From NCBI RefSeq assembly GCF_029958925.1, contig NZ_CP124616.1, forward strand, positions 1,550,001 through 1,614,000: DNA of 64,000 nt, read 5' to 3'. Origin of the DNA: Tropicibacter oceani. GTDB taxonomy: Bacteria > Pseudomonadota > Alphaproteobacteria > Rhodobacterales > Rhodobacteraceae. How positions within the stretch are numbered: the stretch's first letter is position 1; every line of letters starts with the position of its first letter. Both the position numbers and the translations under genes were made by a program. Of the stretch, positions 48,726-56,581 are shown in pieces. The notes beneath the pieces were generated by a model. That model made no database searches, was not told the DNA's origin, and saw only the letters and a list, made by a program, of their open reading frames with translations.

Positions 48726-49163
48726 ATGACTGAAAAACTGAAAATCGCCTTTATCAAGGCCCGTTGGCATTCCGACATCGTCGATCAGGCCCTTGTGGGG
48801 TTCCAGGCCCGGATGAAGGCCTGTGGCACCGCGCATGAGCTCACGGCTTTTGACGTGCCGGGGGCCTTTGAAATGCCGCTGCTGGCCAAGAAACTGGGGG
48901 CAAGCGGCACGTATGACGCAGTGGTCTGCGCCGCTTTGGTGGTGGATGGCGGCATCTATCGCCACGATTTCGTCGCCGCCGCGGTGGTCGACGGGCTGAT
49001 GCGGGCGCAAATGGACACCGGGGTTCCGGTGTTTTCGGTGTCGCTGACGCCGCACCATTTCCAGCCCAGCGACGAACATGTCGGGTTCTTCCGCGCCCAT
49101 TTCGTCAAAAAGGGCGAAGAGGCGGCCGATGCCGTTCTGATGGTCGCCGCTACTGGCGCTTGA
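48726..49163 (+). CDS. ribH2: 6,7-dimethyl-8-ribityllumazine synthase, type II (RibH2)
   Basis: It condenses 5-amino-6-ribitylaminouracil with dihydroxybutanone phosphate in riboflavin synthesis. The 145-residue sequence resembles the decameric RibH2 of Brucella: IAFIKARWHSDIVDQALVGF, VPGAFEMPLLAKKL, ALVVDGGIYRHDFVAAAVVDGLM, FSVSLTPHHFQPSDEH. No other rib genes adjoin. The FMN riboswitch implies induction under flavin shortage. Confidence 0.93.
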   Translation: MTEKLKIAFIKARWHSDIVDQALVGFQARMKACGTAHELTAFDVPGAFEMPLLAKKLGASGTYDAVVCAALVVDGGIYRHDFVAAAVVDGLMRAQMDTGVPVFSVSLTPHHFQPSDEHVGFFRAHFVKKGEEAADAVLMVAATGA

Positions 49164-49171
49164 TCCAGCGG

Positions 49172-49213
49172 CCGCGCGCCCCGGCCTGTCACGGCATGGC
49201 GGCGCGCGGTTTT
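49172..49213 (+). terminator. Terminator of ribH2
   Basis: CCGCGCGCC (49172-49180) pairs with GGCGCGCGG (49201-49209) over a 20-nt loop, followed by TTTT. Confidence 0.7.
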
Positions 49214-49220
49214 GGCAGAC

Positions 49221-49499
49221 CTAGGGGCAGGGGCGGGTGTAATAGGTGCCGTCGCCGCGCGCATAGGCACAATTGCCAGTGGCCGCGTTCTGCGCGACCA
49301 GCGTACCGGCCGCAGCCCCGGCCAGCGCTGCGATCAGGCGCCAGTCCTTGTCGGCGTTCAGCGCGTTGGCGGTGATCAGGCCAGCGGCGGCCCCGGCGGT
49401 GATGCCGACGACGGTGCGCTGTTCGGGTGTCAGGTTTTCGCAGGCAGAGGCCAGCAGCAGGCTGGCCGCGGCAAGGACAACAGGAAAACGTAGGGTCAT
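49221..49499 (-). CDS. Small glycine-zipper lipoprotein
   Basis: The protein has 92 residues with a lipobox (LLLASAC, Cys20). It then has TVVGITAGAAAGLITANAL and LIAALAGAAAGTLVAQNAA, two alanine/glycine-rich segments with GxxxG-like spacing as in glycine-zipper membrane proteins. C-terminal CAYARGDGTYYTRPCP has two Cys. Unknown function; envelope protein. ATG 49499 is chosen. Confidence 0.75.
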   Translation of the reverse strand: MTLRFPVVLAAASLLLASACENLTPEQRTVVGITAGAAAGLITANALNADKDWRLIAALAGAAAGTLVAQNAATGNCAYARGDGTYYTRPCP

Positions 49500-49649
49500 G
49501 GTCTGGCTCCGGTTTGCTATGGCGGCCTGCCCAGGCTTTCGACACTTGGCAAAGCGTCTTGGCGCTATTGGGGTTGGAGCAAGCCGCCTGAACGCAGTTG
49601 AGCACGGCCGCCATCGACGGGCATTAACCTTGGGCAAGACCGCAAGGCG

Positions 49650-49898
49650 TCAGGTCTGGGGATGCTCGGCCTCGGCCGGGATCGTGTCCTGATCCGGGGG
49701 GATGCGCGGTTTGCGCAGCGCCGACAGCAGCGCCAGCCCGGCCAGCAACACCAGCACGGCGGCGAAAAAGAACGCCGACAGGGCGCGCGCGGTGTTGTGC
49801 ATGGCAACAGCGCTGGTCAGCCGGTCAGCGGCAAGGGCACCCGCCAGCCCAAGCAGGGACAGGGCCAGCGCAAAAAGGATCAGCTTGCGAAGGGTCAT
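49650..49898 (-). CDS. Small membrane protein of unknown function
   Basis: The protein has 82 residues and two hydrophobic helices (LILFALALSLLGLAGALAA and FFFAAVLVLLAGLALLSAL) with a short charged tail. There is no recognised family. The upstream sequence GGAGGCTGCC before the ATG is a good ribosome-binding site, which favours a real gene. Confidence 0.65.
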   Translation of the reverse strand: MTLRKLILFALALSLLGLAGALAADRLTSAVAMHNTARALSAFFFAAVLVLLAGLALLSALRKPRIPPDQDTIPAEAEHPQT

Positions 49899-50052
49899 GG
49901 CAGCCTCCTGCCCATATTTTGTGTGGTGAATAGCGTTGTGTCAACTACCATGGGTTGTGCGCGCAGATCTTTGCCAAGGCCGCGCGCGCCACTTTCGGGG
50001 GGCTGCGATCCACGATAGAGTATCGAAAACCAATAAGAGCAGGGTGAATGAC

Positions 50053-51306
50053 ATGACCATCAGCAGGCGGGCTTTCTCGATCGGGATCGCGGCGATTTCT
50101 CTTTCGGGGTGCGTCGGGACAGGTGGCGGGCGGGCGCCCGCCGTGGCACGCCCCGATCCGGCAACCGACCCGGATCTGCGGCCGCAACCCAACGCCTCCT
50201 ACGATGCTTGGGTCGCGGCGTTCCGCGATCGCGCCATGGCGCAGGGCATCAGCGCCGCCACCTTTGACGCGGGCTTTCGCGGGCAGGGCTATCTGCCCGG
50301 GGTGATCGAACGCGACCGCAACCAGACCGAATTCAAACGCTCGCTCGAGGATTACCTGGCCATCGTCGCCCCCGAGGAAAAGCTGCGCTTTGGCAAACCG
50401 CTTTATGCCCGGCAGATCGGCACCCTGCGCCAGATCGAGGACCGCTATGGCGTGCCGCCGCATATCCTGGGCGCGGTCTGGGGGTTGGAAAGCTATTTCG
50501 GCACCAAGCGCGGCACCATCCCGGTGATCTCTGCCACCTCGACGCTGGCCTGGGAAGGGCGGCGCGGGCGGTTCTTTGAATCCAACCTGATGGACGCGCT
50601 GCGCATCATCCAGACTGGTGACGCGCGGCCCGCGCAGCTGGTCGGCAGCTGGGCCGGGGCCATGGGTCATACCCAGCTGATCCCCAACGCCTATCAGGCC
50701 AATGCGGTCGATTTCAACGGCGACGGCAAGCGCGACATCTGGACCGAAGACCCCACCGACGCGCTGGCCAGCACCGCGCGGTTCCTGTCGCGGGCCGGTT
50801 GGCGCCGGGGCCAGACCTGGGGCCTGGAAGTGACGGTGCCCAATGGCTATTCCGGTCCCACCGGGCGCGGCAACACGCGTAGCGTCGCCACCTGGCGCGA
50901 TCTGGGGCTGCGTCCAGCCAAGGGCGGCTCGCTTCCCGATCACGGGTCTGCGGCGCTGCTGGCGCCGATGGGGCTGGGGCGGCCCAGCTTTCTGGTCTAT
51001 CACAACTTCAACATGATCCTGCGCTATAACCCGTCGGAAAACTACGGGCTGGGCATCGGATACCTGGCGGATCGTCTGAACGGGGGCGGCCCGCTCAGCG
51101 CCGGGTTCGGGCCGGACCAGTACGGGCTGACGCTGGACGACCGCAAGGCGCTGCAAAGGGGGCTGACCCAGCGCGGTTTCGACGCCGGAACCCCGGATGG
51201 GGTGCTGGGCAAAAAGACCGAAGCCGCCATTCGCGCCTATCAGCAAGAGCAGGGGCTGCCCGTCACCGGCACACCGTCAAGGGATCTGTTGCGCCGCTTG
51301 ACCTGA
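50053..51306 (+). CDS. Lytic murein transglycosylase (MltB-like) with peptidoglycan-binding domain
   Basis: This 417-residue lipoprotein cleaves glycan strands to anhydromuropeptides. The signal TISRRAFSIGIAAISLSGC has a twin-Arg pair and lipobox Cys20. The SLT-like catalytic domain contains the conserved Glu146 in GAVWGLESYFG, then WAGAMGHTQLIPNAYQANAVDFNGDGKRDIW. A C-terminal PG_binding_1 repeat (LQRGLTQRGFDAGTPDGVLGKKTEAAIRAYQQ) anchors it to the wall. Ends 3 nt from the convergent regulator gene. Confidence 0.93.
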   Translation: MTISRRAFSIGIAAISLSGCVGTGGGRAPAVARPDPATDPDLRPQPNASYDAWVAAFRDRAMAQGISAATFDAGFRGQGYLPGVIERDRNQTEFKRSLEDYLAIVAPEEKLRFGKPLYARQIGTLRQIEDRYGVPPHILGAVWGLESYFGTKRGTIPVISATSTLAWEGRRGRFFESNLMDALRIIQTGDARPAQLVGSWAGAMGHTQLIPNAYQANAVDFNGDGKRDIWTEDPTDALASTARFLSRAGWRRGQTWGLEVTVPNGYSGPTGRGNTRSVATWRDLGLRPAKGGSLPDHGSAALLAPMGLGRPSFLVYHNFNMILRYNPSENYGLGIGYLADRLNGGGPLSAGFGPDQYGLTLDDRKALQRGLTQRGFDAGTPDGVLGKKTEAAIRAYQQEQGLPVTGTPSRDLLRRLT

Positions 51307-51309
51307 CGC

Positions 51310-52914
51310 CTAAAGCAGGGCGCGGATCGGTTCCAGCATGCCGTTCTTGCGCAGGGTCGTGACCGGATAGCTGGCGTCGTTCACAAGACGATCCAGCGAA
51401 AAGCCCGGTTCGATCTTGGTCAGCTTGTCGGCCACGGCCCGCGCCTTGTCCAGATCGCCCTGCAGGGCATACAGCGCCAAAAGCTGGCGATGCGCCGGGC
51501 GCGACAAGGGCGCCGAACGGGTCGCCGCCTCGCCTGCCTCGATGGCTTCGTCGGGCTTGTTGCAGGCAATGGCGATCAGGCAGCGCCCGGTGTCCCACCA
51601 ATGCTTGAAAGGCGAGGTCGAGGCGATGTGGCTGGCCCGTTTCGACGCGGCCAGCGCCTGATCGAATTGCCCGGCGAACAGATGCGCCTCGGCCAGCGAA
51701 TTCCAGGCAATGGCATTGGCGGGGTTGCGTTCCACCGCGCGCTTGGCCAGTTCGAAAAAGCCGGCGCCGTCGCGCAGGGCGGTGCCCTTGATCTTGGCGG
51801 CCAGGGCCTGGACCAGGGCATTGTCGGTGCCGCTTTCCAGCGCCTTGTAGTGCAGTTCGACCGCCTCTTCGCGCAGCCCGGCGGCGTCGTCCTCGGCCAG
51901 CTCGACGATCTGGATGGTGCGGATCAGCGCCGTCCAGGCCAGGTAGACGCCATTGTTGTCGTGGTCATAGGCCTGTTTCATCAGGCCGTAAGCCTCGCGC
52001 AGGGCGCTGCGTTCAAAACTGAACATCCGGTATAGCCCCAGCCGCGACAGGGCGGTCGCGCGGGTTTCGGGGCGCGTGCCTTCCAGCACCTGCGGCAGTT
52101 TTCCGATGATCTGGTCAGCGGCTTCGAAGACGGTCTTGCCGACCGAAACCTCGGTTTCCAGAATGTCGTTCAACCGGTCCACATGCTGCAGCTTGGAATA
52201 CAGGATGCGCCCGCTGCTTTGATGCACGGCCTTGATGAACACCGAATGACCGGTGTCGTCGGGCACCAGCTGGGTTGAAATCGTCACGTCGCTGGGCGGC
52301 AGGTTCGACAAACCGTCGGGCAGGTCGCGGTCCTGGCGCCAGGCGCGGATCTGTTCCGAGATGTTTTCGCCGATCTGGTTGGCCAGGATTTCCCCCATCA
52401 TCCTTTCGCGCCCGGGGTCTTCGGCCAAGGCGTTGCAATGGATCAGGATGCCGGTGGCGGGGGTCGGTTTGGCGCGGGCAATGCGGGTGCTGAGCGCGGC
52501 GCGCTCCATCCGCAGCCATTCCTCGAACTCGGGGTCGCGCACGTCGATGCCCTGCAGCAGCTCGACCCGGTCGTCCAGGGGCAGCACATCGTCAAGGCTG
52601 TCGACCCAGATCTGTTTGCGATCCAGCGACACGGTGGTGCGGTCGGCCCGCAAGGCATCGGCATGATCGCCCAGGGCGCTGCGCAGTTTGCTGAGCGCCT
52701 GGCGCAGGTTGGCGCTGGCCTGTTCGGGGCCAAAGGTCGACCACAGCTTGTCCTCGATCCAGCGCCGGGGGCGGGACATGCCGGGGCTGAGCGCCAGCAG
52801 CGCCAGCAGGGCCTGGTTCTTGGCGCCCTTGGGGGTCAGCACGTCACCCTTGGCCCCAACCATCCGAAGCGGGCCAAGCAGTGAGATGCGAAGCGTCAGG
52901 GGCCTGTTGTCCAT
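51310..52914 (-). CDS. SARP-like regulator with TolB-like and TPR regions
   Basis: The product has 534 residues. An N-terminal winged helix resembles SARP/BTAD regulators (LRISLLGPLRMVGAKGDVLTPKGAKNQALLALLAL, then LWSTFGPEQASANLRQALSKLRSAL). A middle section (VPDDTGHSVFIKAVHQSSGRILYSKLQHVDRLNDI) resembles the TolB-like domain of CadC-type regulators. The last 220 residues form TPR-like helical pairs. No transmembrane segment is seen. It faces the haloperoxidase gene across 162 bp and is its best candidate regulator. Confidence 0.8.
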   Translation of the reverse strand: MDNRPLTLRISLLGPLRMVGAKGDVLTPKGAKNQALLALLALSPGMSRPRRWIEDKLWSTFGPEQASANLRQALSKLRSALGDHADALRADRTTVSLDRKQIWVDSLDDVLPLDDRVELLQGIDVRDPEFEEWLRMERAALSTRIARAKPTPATGILIHCNALAEDPGRERMMGEILANQIGENISEQIRAWRQDRDLPDGLSNLPPSDVTISTQLVPDDTGHSVFIKAVHQSSGRILYSKLQHVDRLNDILETEVSVGKTVFEAADQIIGKLPQVLEGTRPETRATALSRLGLYRMFSFERSALREAYGLMKQAYDHDNNGVYLAWTALIRTIQIVELAEDDAAGLREEAVELHYKALESGTDNALVQALAAKIKGTALRDGAGFFELAKRAVERNPANAIAWNSLAEAHLFAGQFDQALAASKRASHIASTSPFKHWWDTGRCLIAIACNKPDEAIEAGEAATRSAPLSRPAHRQLLALYALQGDLDKARAVADKLTKIEPGFSLDRLVNDASYPVTTLRKNGMLEPIRALL

Positions 52915-53076
52915 AGTCCTGTCTGCGTTGGAGTTCACCTGACACGCTAACACCGGGTCGAAGAGGCGGCAACTGTCGTGAATTCTTCGTTAATCCTTTG
53001 GCACAGGGCGATCGGGCTTTGACCCGTGGTCCGGTTTCGACAAAGGTTGGGGCATTGCATTTGAAAGGGACTTATT

Positions 53077-54159
53077 ATGCCGCGGTTGGGCTATGACGGA
53101 TATGATGGGTATGATGGTTACGACGGGTATGACGGTTACGATGGCTATGATGGGTATGACGGCTATGACGGCTATGATGGCCGCGGCGGCAGGGCGCCCA
53201 GCGGCGCGCTAGGCGCGGCCCGCGACGGCACGGTCGGGTTCTGGGACGGCACCGCGGACCGCACCCCCAAAAGCACCGGACGCGACAGTTGGGCAGCCTA
53301 TCAGACGCTGGGCGGCACGCCCAAGGCAAAGGTCCTGGACCAGGCCATCGGGTCCATGTTCGACGTCGCGCTGGACAATGCGGCGCAGGCCAACACCATT
53401 GGCACGGTCCGCTGCCAGGGCCAGCCCATCGTCACCCTGCACAAGCCGGCCGATGATTTCCTGGCCCAGCACCAGCTGCCCTATCTGCGCACGGCGGCCG
53501 ATCTGCGCCCCGACAGGCTGGGCGAGATCAAGGTGCAGATGAGCAACCTCAAATCCTTTTTCGGGCTGGTGGGGCACATGTCCCCGGCGGCGACCAAGTG
53601 GACCTTGATGCTGCACTACGCGGTTTTGCGGCTGATGCAGGGGATCGAACATCCGCTCAAGTTCGGGTTTGACGTCGCCCGGCCCATCGCCATGTCTTAC
53701 AAGGTCCAGCCGATCATCCAGACGCCGGGGCATGGCGCCTGGCCTTCGGGACACGCGACCGAAGCCTTTGCACTGGCGACCCTGCTGACCCGGCTGTTCT
53801 ACAACCGCGCCTTTGACCCGGCGTCCGAGATCGCCTCGGGGAACGAGTTGTACCGCCATGCCGCCCGGATCGCGATGAACCGGACCATCGCCGGTGTGCA
53901 TTTCCCCACCGACAGCATGGCCGGCGCCGTGCTGGGCGTCACCGTAGCCGAGGCCCTGGTGCGCAAGCTGGAGGGCGAGACGCAGACAACCGCGCGGCTG
54001 TACCACGGCGATACCTATAAGGGTGATTTTAACCTTTCCCTGCTTTCTTCTGCCCTCGACGATGCCTCGGTGATCGAGACGTCGTCGGCCCCGCTGTCGG
54101 GTGACGCGGTGCCGACCTGGCTGGCCCGGATGTGGGCCACCGCCAAGGACGAGTGGTAA
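53077..54159 (+). CDS. Vanadium-dependent haloperoxidase / PAP2-fold enzyme with N-terminal (Tyr-Asp-Gly)10
   Basis: The product has 360 residues. Residues 6-35 are ten perfect YDG triplets, followed by a Gly/Arg-rich linker. The catalytic domain has the full PAP2/haloperoxidase signature: K195-x6-R202-P203, P223-S-G-H226, and R269-x3-G-x-H275-x3-D279, where His275 would bind vanadate or form phospho-His. It could be a haloperoxidase or an acid phosphatase; the spacing fits bacterial vanadium-haloperoxidase-like proteins. There is no signal peptide. AAGGGA precedes the ATG. Its own terminator follows. Confidence 0.85.
   Translation: MPRLGYDGYDGYDGYDGYDGYDGYDGYDGYDGYDGRGGRAPSGALGAARDGTVGFWDGTADRTPKSTGRDSWAAYQTLGGTPKAKVLDQAIGSMFDVALDNAAQANTIGTVRCQGQPIVTLHKPADDFLAQHQLPYLRTAADLRPDRLGEIKVQMSNLKSFFGLVGHMSPAATKWTLMLHYAVLRLMQGIEHPLKFGFDVARPIAMSYKVQPIIQTPGHGAWPSGHATEAFALATLLTRLFYNRAFDPASEIASGNELYRHAARIAMNRTIAGVHFPTDSMAGAVLGVTVAEALVRKLEGETQTTARLYHGDTYKGDFNLSLLSSALDDASVIETSSAPLSGDAVPTWLARMWATAKDEW
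53092..53181 (+). repeat. Ten 9-bp in-frame repeats encoding Tyr-Asp-Gly
   Basis: Ten units of TAY-GAY-GGN. The amino acids are identical in every unit while third bases vary (TAT/TAC, GAT/GAC, all four Gly codons), so the repeat is old or selected at protein level rather than a fresh slippage product. Confidence 0.97.
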
Positions 54160-54214
54160 TCGGTTTTAGGTGGTGAACGTCGGGGCCCTGGCCCTGACCG
54201 AAGCGTATTGGTAG

Positions 54215-54245
54215 GCCGGGGCGCCGCAAGGCCCCCGGCTTTTTA
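54215..54245 (+). terminator. Intrinsic terminator of the haloperoxidase gene
   Basis: GCCGGGG (54215-54221) pairs with CCCCGGC (54233-54239) and is followed by TTTTTA. It abuts the stop of the convergent subtilase gene at 54246. Confidence 0.85.
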
Positions 54246-56321
54246 TCATCCCACCAGCGGGGCGGTGTCCTTGTCCTGCGGCGCATCCATCCGGGGCGGC
54301 AGGTCGCGCAGCTGCACCAGGTAATCCCCAAGGCGGGCGGCCTTGCCGTCCTCGACGGCCAGCAGGTCGATCCTTGCCGGATCAAGATCGGCGCTTGGCC
54401 TGCCTTTGCCGGCGTTCTTGACGATCCGTTTCGCCGAATGGCCCAGGGCCCGGGTCAACCGCGCGGCAGCGGCGCTGGTCCCCCCAATGGCGCGGGCCGA
54501 GCCGCTGAGCGTACCGCTGGCCAGCAGGCCGCGATGAAACACCCCGTCCTGCGCGCTGACCGCGGCCGTGGGGCCGGGAACCGACCAGGGCGCGCCTTGG
54601 GCGCTGTAGCGGGCGGGTTGATCGCCTTGCGGGCCGCCGCGATGCGCTGCTGCGGCGACGCAAAACACCTGCCGGGCCGGGGCTGTCGCCATGGCGCTGT
54701 GCGTGCCTTCATGGGTGATCGGGCAACCGGGGGCATAGGCCCCGTAGTCCATCGCCTCGGGGTTCCAGTCATGCGCGTCGGCGTCGTCGAAATAGCTTTG
54801 CCGTGCCTGGGCGCGATAGCCGCGCAGGGCATCGTCGCGCTGGATTTGCAGGACCGGCTCCAGCGCCTCGGGGCCCTCGTGGCGCAGCGTGACGCGCCAT
54901 GCGCCAGAAGGGGCCTCGGGCTCGGCCTGCTTGCGCGCTTCTGTGGGGGCAAGGGCCAGGACCACATGGGCCGGGCTCACCACTCCGGTGCCGAAGTCCC
55001 GCGCGGGCACGTGGTACAGGCGGGCGATGGCCTGGCCGTCCTGTTCAAGACTGCGTAGCTGGCCGGGGGCAAGTGGGCCAAACCCGGACGTCGTGCCATC
55101 GGGCGCGGTCAGGGCGACCTGAAGATCGCCCATATCCCTGCGCGGCAGGCGCAGTTCCAGGTAGCTTGGGGTCTGGTCGCAGGGTTGCACGCGCCAGGTG
55201 ATGTCGCGGTCGGTGCGCTTGCGATTGTCTGCCGCCTTGTACTTAAACCGGGCAACCAGGTGCCCCTGGTGGTCATTGCCAAAGGACCAGACGATGCGCA
55301 CCGGCTGGCCAGTGACCCGTTCCCATTCCGCCGCCTCGCGGGCGATCTGGTATTCGACAAAGCGGCTGCCGTCCTTGGGGCCGGCCAGCACGCCCAGCGA
55401 CAGGTTGACGATCACCGGCGCGGTCTTGTCGATCTCGCCGGCGCGGCGCAGGATCCAGCGCACCGCCTGCACCATGTAGCTTTCGAAGCGGGTGCCCGAG
55501 GTGTCCTCGATCGCCTGTGGCGGCAATTGCACCGCCAGCAGCGGCCAGTCGCGAACCGCGTCGTCGCCCGCCGGATCAGCCCCTGCCGCCAGATCAAGGA
55601 TATGGGTGCCGTGGGTCGTGGAAAACCCGGTGATCTGACGGGCCTCGCCTTTGAACAGGCGATCGTTCAGCGCGGCATAGGCGGCACATTCGGGCTGCGC
55701 CAGCAGGGCGGTGATCTGGGTCTGCGACAGGGTTTCGCCCAGCAGGACACCGCCACCGGGCCCGCGCTGTTCCAGCGACTGGAGCCAGAGCGCGTGAAAG
55801 CGGCTGGTCTGCGTGCCATCGGCCGCTTGCCTGCGGAACCGGGCGTTGAGAAAGCCGATGCCGTCGTCGACGACCGCGATGATCGGAGCACCCTTTTGCG
55901 GGTTGGCCGGGGCCGGGGCGACGGGCGCGGCAGGGCTGGCCGCATCGGAAATCACCACGGGAACGCCGGTATCGAGAACCTCGAACAAGGCGGCGAATTC
56001 GGCATCCGACGTGCCAAGGCGGCGGTAGAGCGCATATTCGTCCGGCAGTCCGGCCAAGGCATCCGTGGGGGCCGCCCGCGCCGTCAGCTCGGCATATTCA
56101 TGGCCATCCATCAAAAGCCGCCCCGAACCATCCGCCAGCGCTGCGATCAGCCCCGTGCGCGCGCCCGGTCCGACAAGGCGCACAAAGATCGGCTCGTACT
56201 CCTGGCCGGAGTCGGGTTGCGCAGGCGGCAAGGCCGCGCGCCGACGCGTCAGCAGGTCCGACCAGTCCAGATAGGCATCGCGAAAGCGCGCATCGCGCGC
56301 GTCGGTCCATTTCAATCCCAT
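54246..56321 (-). CDS. S8 family subtilisin-like serine protease, no signal peptide
   Basis: The product has 691 residues. The catalytic triad is Asp152 (AVVDDGIG), His237 (THGTHILDLAAG) and Ser616 (GGTSAAAA); oxyanion-hole Asn349 is in WSFGND. About 190 residues between the Asn and a late Ser segment form an inserted, probably beta-rich domain. The N-terminal 140 residues are not a typical propeptide, and no Sec or Tat signal is visible, so it may act in the cytoplasm. AGGAGG 5 nt before ATG 56321 sets the start. It is flanked by two haloperoxidase-like genes. Confidence 0.88.
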   Translation of the reverse strand: MGLKWTDARDARFRDAYLDWSDLLTRRRAALPPAQPDSGQEYEPIFVRLVGPGARTGLIAALADGSGRLLMDGHEYAELTARAAPTDALAGLPDEYALYRRLGTSDAEFAALFEVLDTGVPVVISDAASPAAPVAPAPANPQKGAPIIAVVDDGIGFLNARFRRQAADGTQTSRFHALWLQSLEQRGPGGGVLLGETLSQTQITALLAQPECAAYAALNDRLFKGEARQITGFSTTHGTHILDLAAGADPAGDDAVRDWPLLAVQLPPQAIEDTSGTRFESYMVQAVRWILRRAGEIDKTAPVIVNLSLGVLAGPKDGSRFVEYQIAREAAEWERVTGQPVRIVWSFGNDHQGHLVARFKYKAADNRKRTDRDITWRVQPCDQTPSYLELRLPRRDMGDLQVALTAPDGTTSGFGPLAPGQLRSLEQDGQAIARLYHVPARDFGTGVVSPAHVVLALAPTEARKQAEPEAPSGAWRVTLRHEGPEALEPVLQIQRDDALRGYRAQARQSYFDDADAHDWNPEAMDYGAYAPGCPITHEGTHSAMATAPARQVFCVAAAAHRGGPQGDQPARYSAQGAPWSVPGPTAAVSAQDGVFHRGLLASGTLSGSARAIGGTSAAAARLTRALGHSAKRIVKNAGKGRPSADLDPARIDLLAVEDGKAARLGDYLVQLRDLPPRMDAPQDKDTAPLVG

Positions 56322-56581
56322 CGGGGCCTCCTGCAAATGTCTCAATCTATGGTCTCAGGTAAGTCCGGCATGGGGCGCTGCGTCAAGAATGGCGCGGCTG
56401 TTTACGGTCTATTCACGCGGGAAATTGGCGACCCTTTGGGCATGTCTGGGCAATTTCTGGCGGATTCACCCATCATTCACGGCGGATTTGCGATGCGATC
56501 ACGCAGGCAGGCGCAGAGTGAGGTTAACCTATCGTCAACCACGCTGCCTTCCAGCGCCCTCTGCCGAACTGGACCTTTGCG

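Noticed and set aside
53092-53181. CRISPR-like or simple slippage repeat
   Set aside because: Units are 9 bp, in frame and without spacers, and their third bases vary synonymously, so the pattern is a coded peptide repeat.
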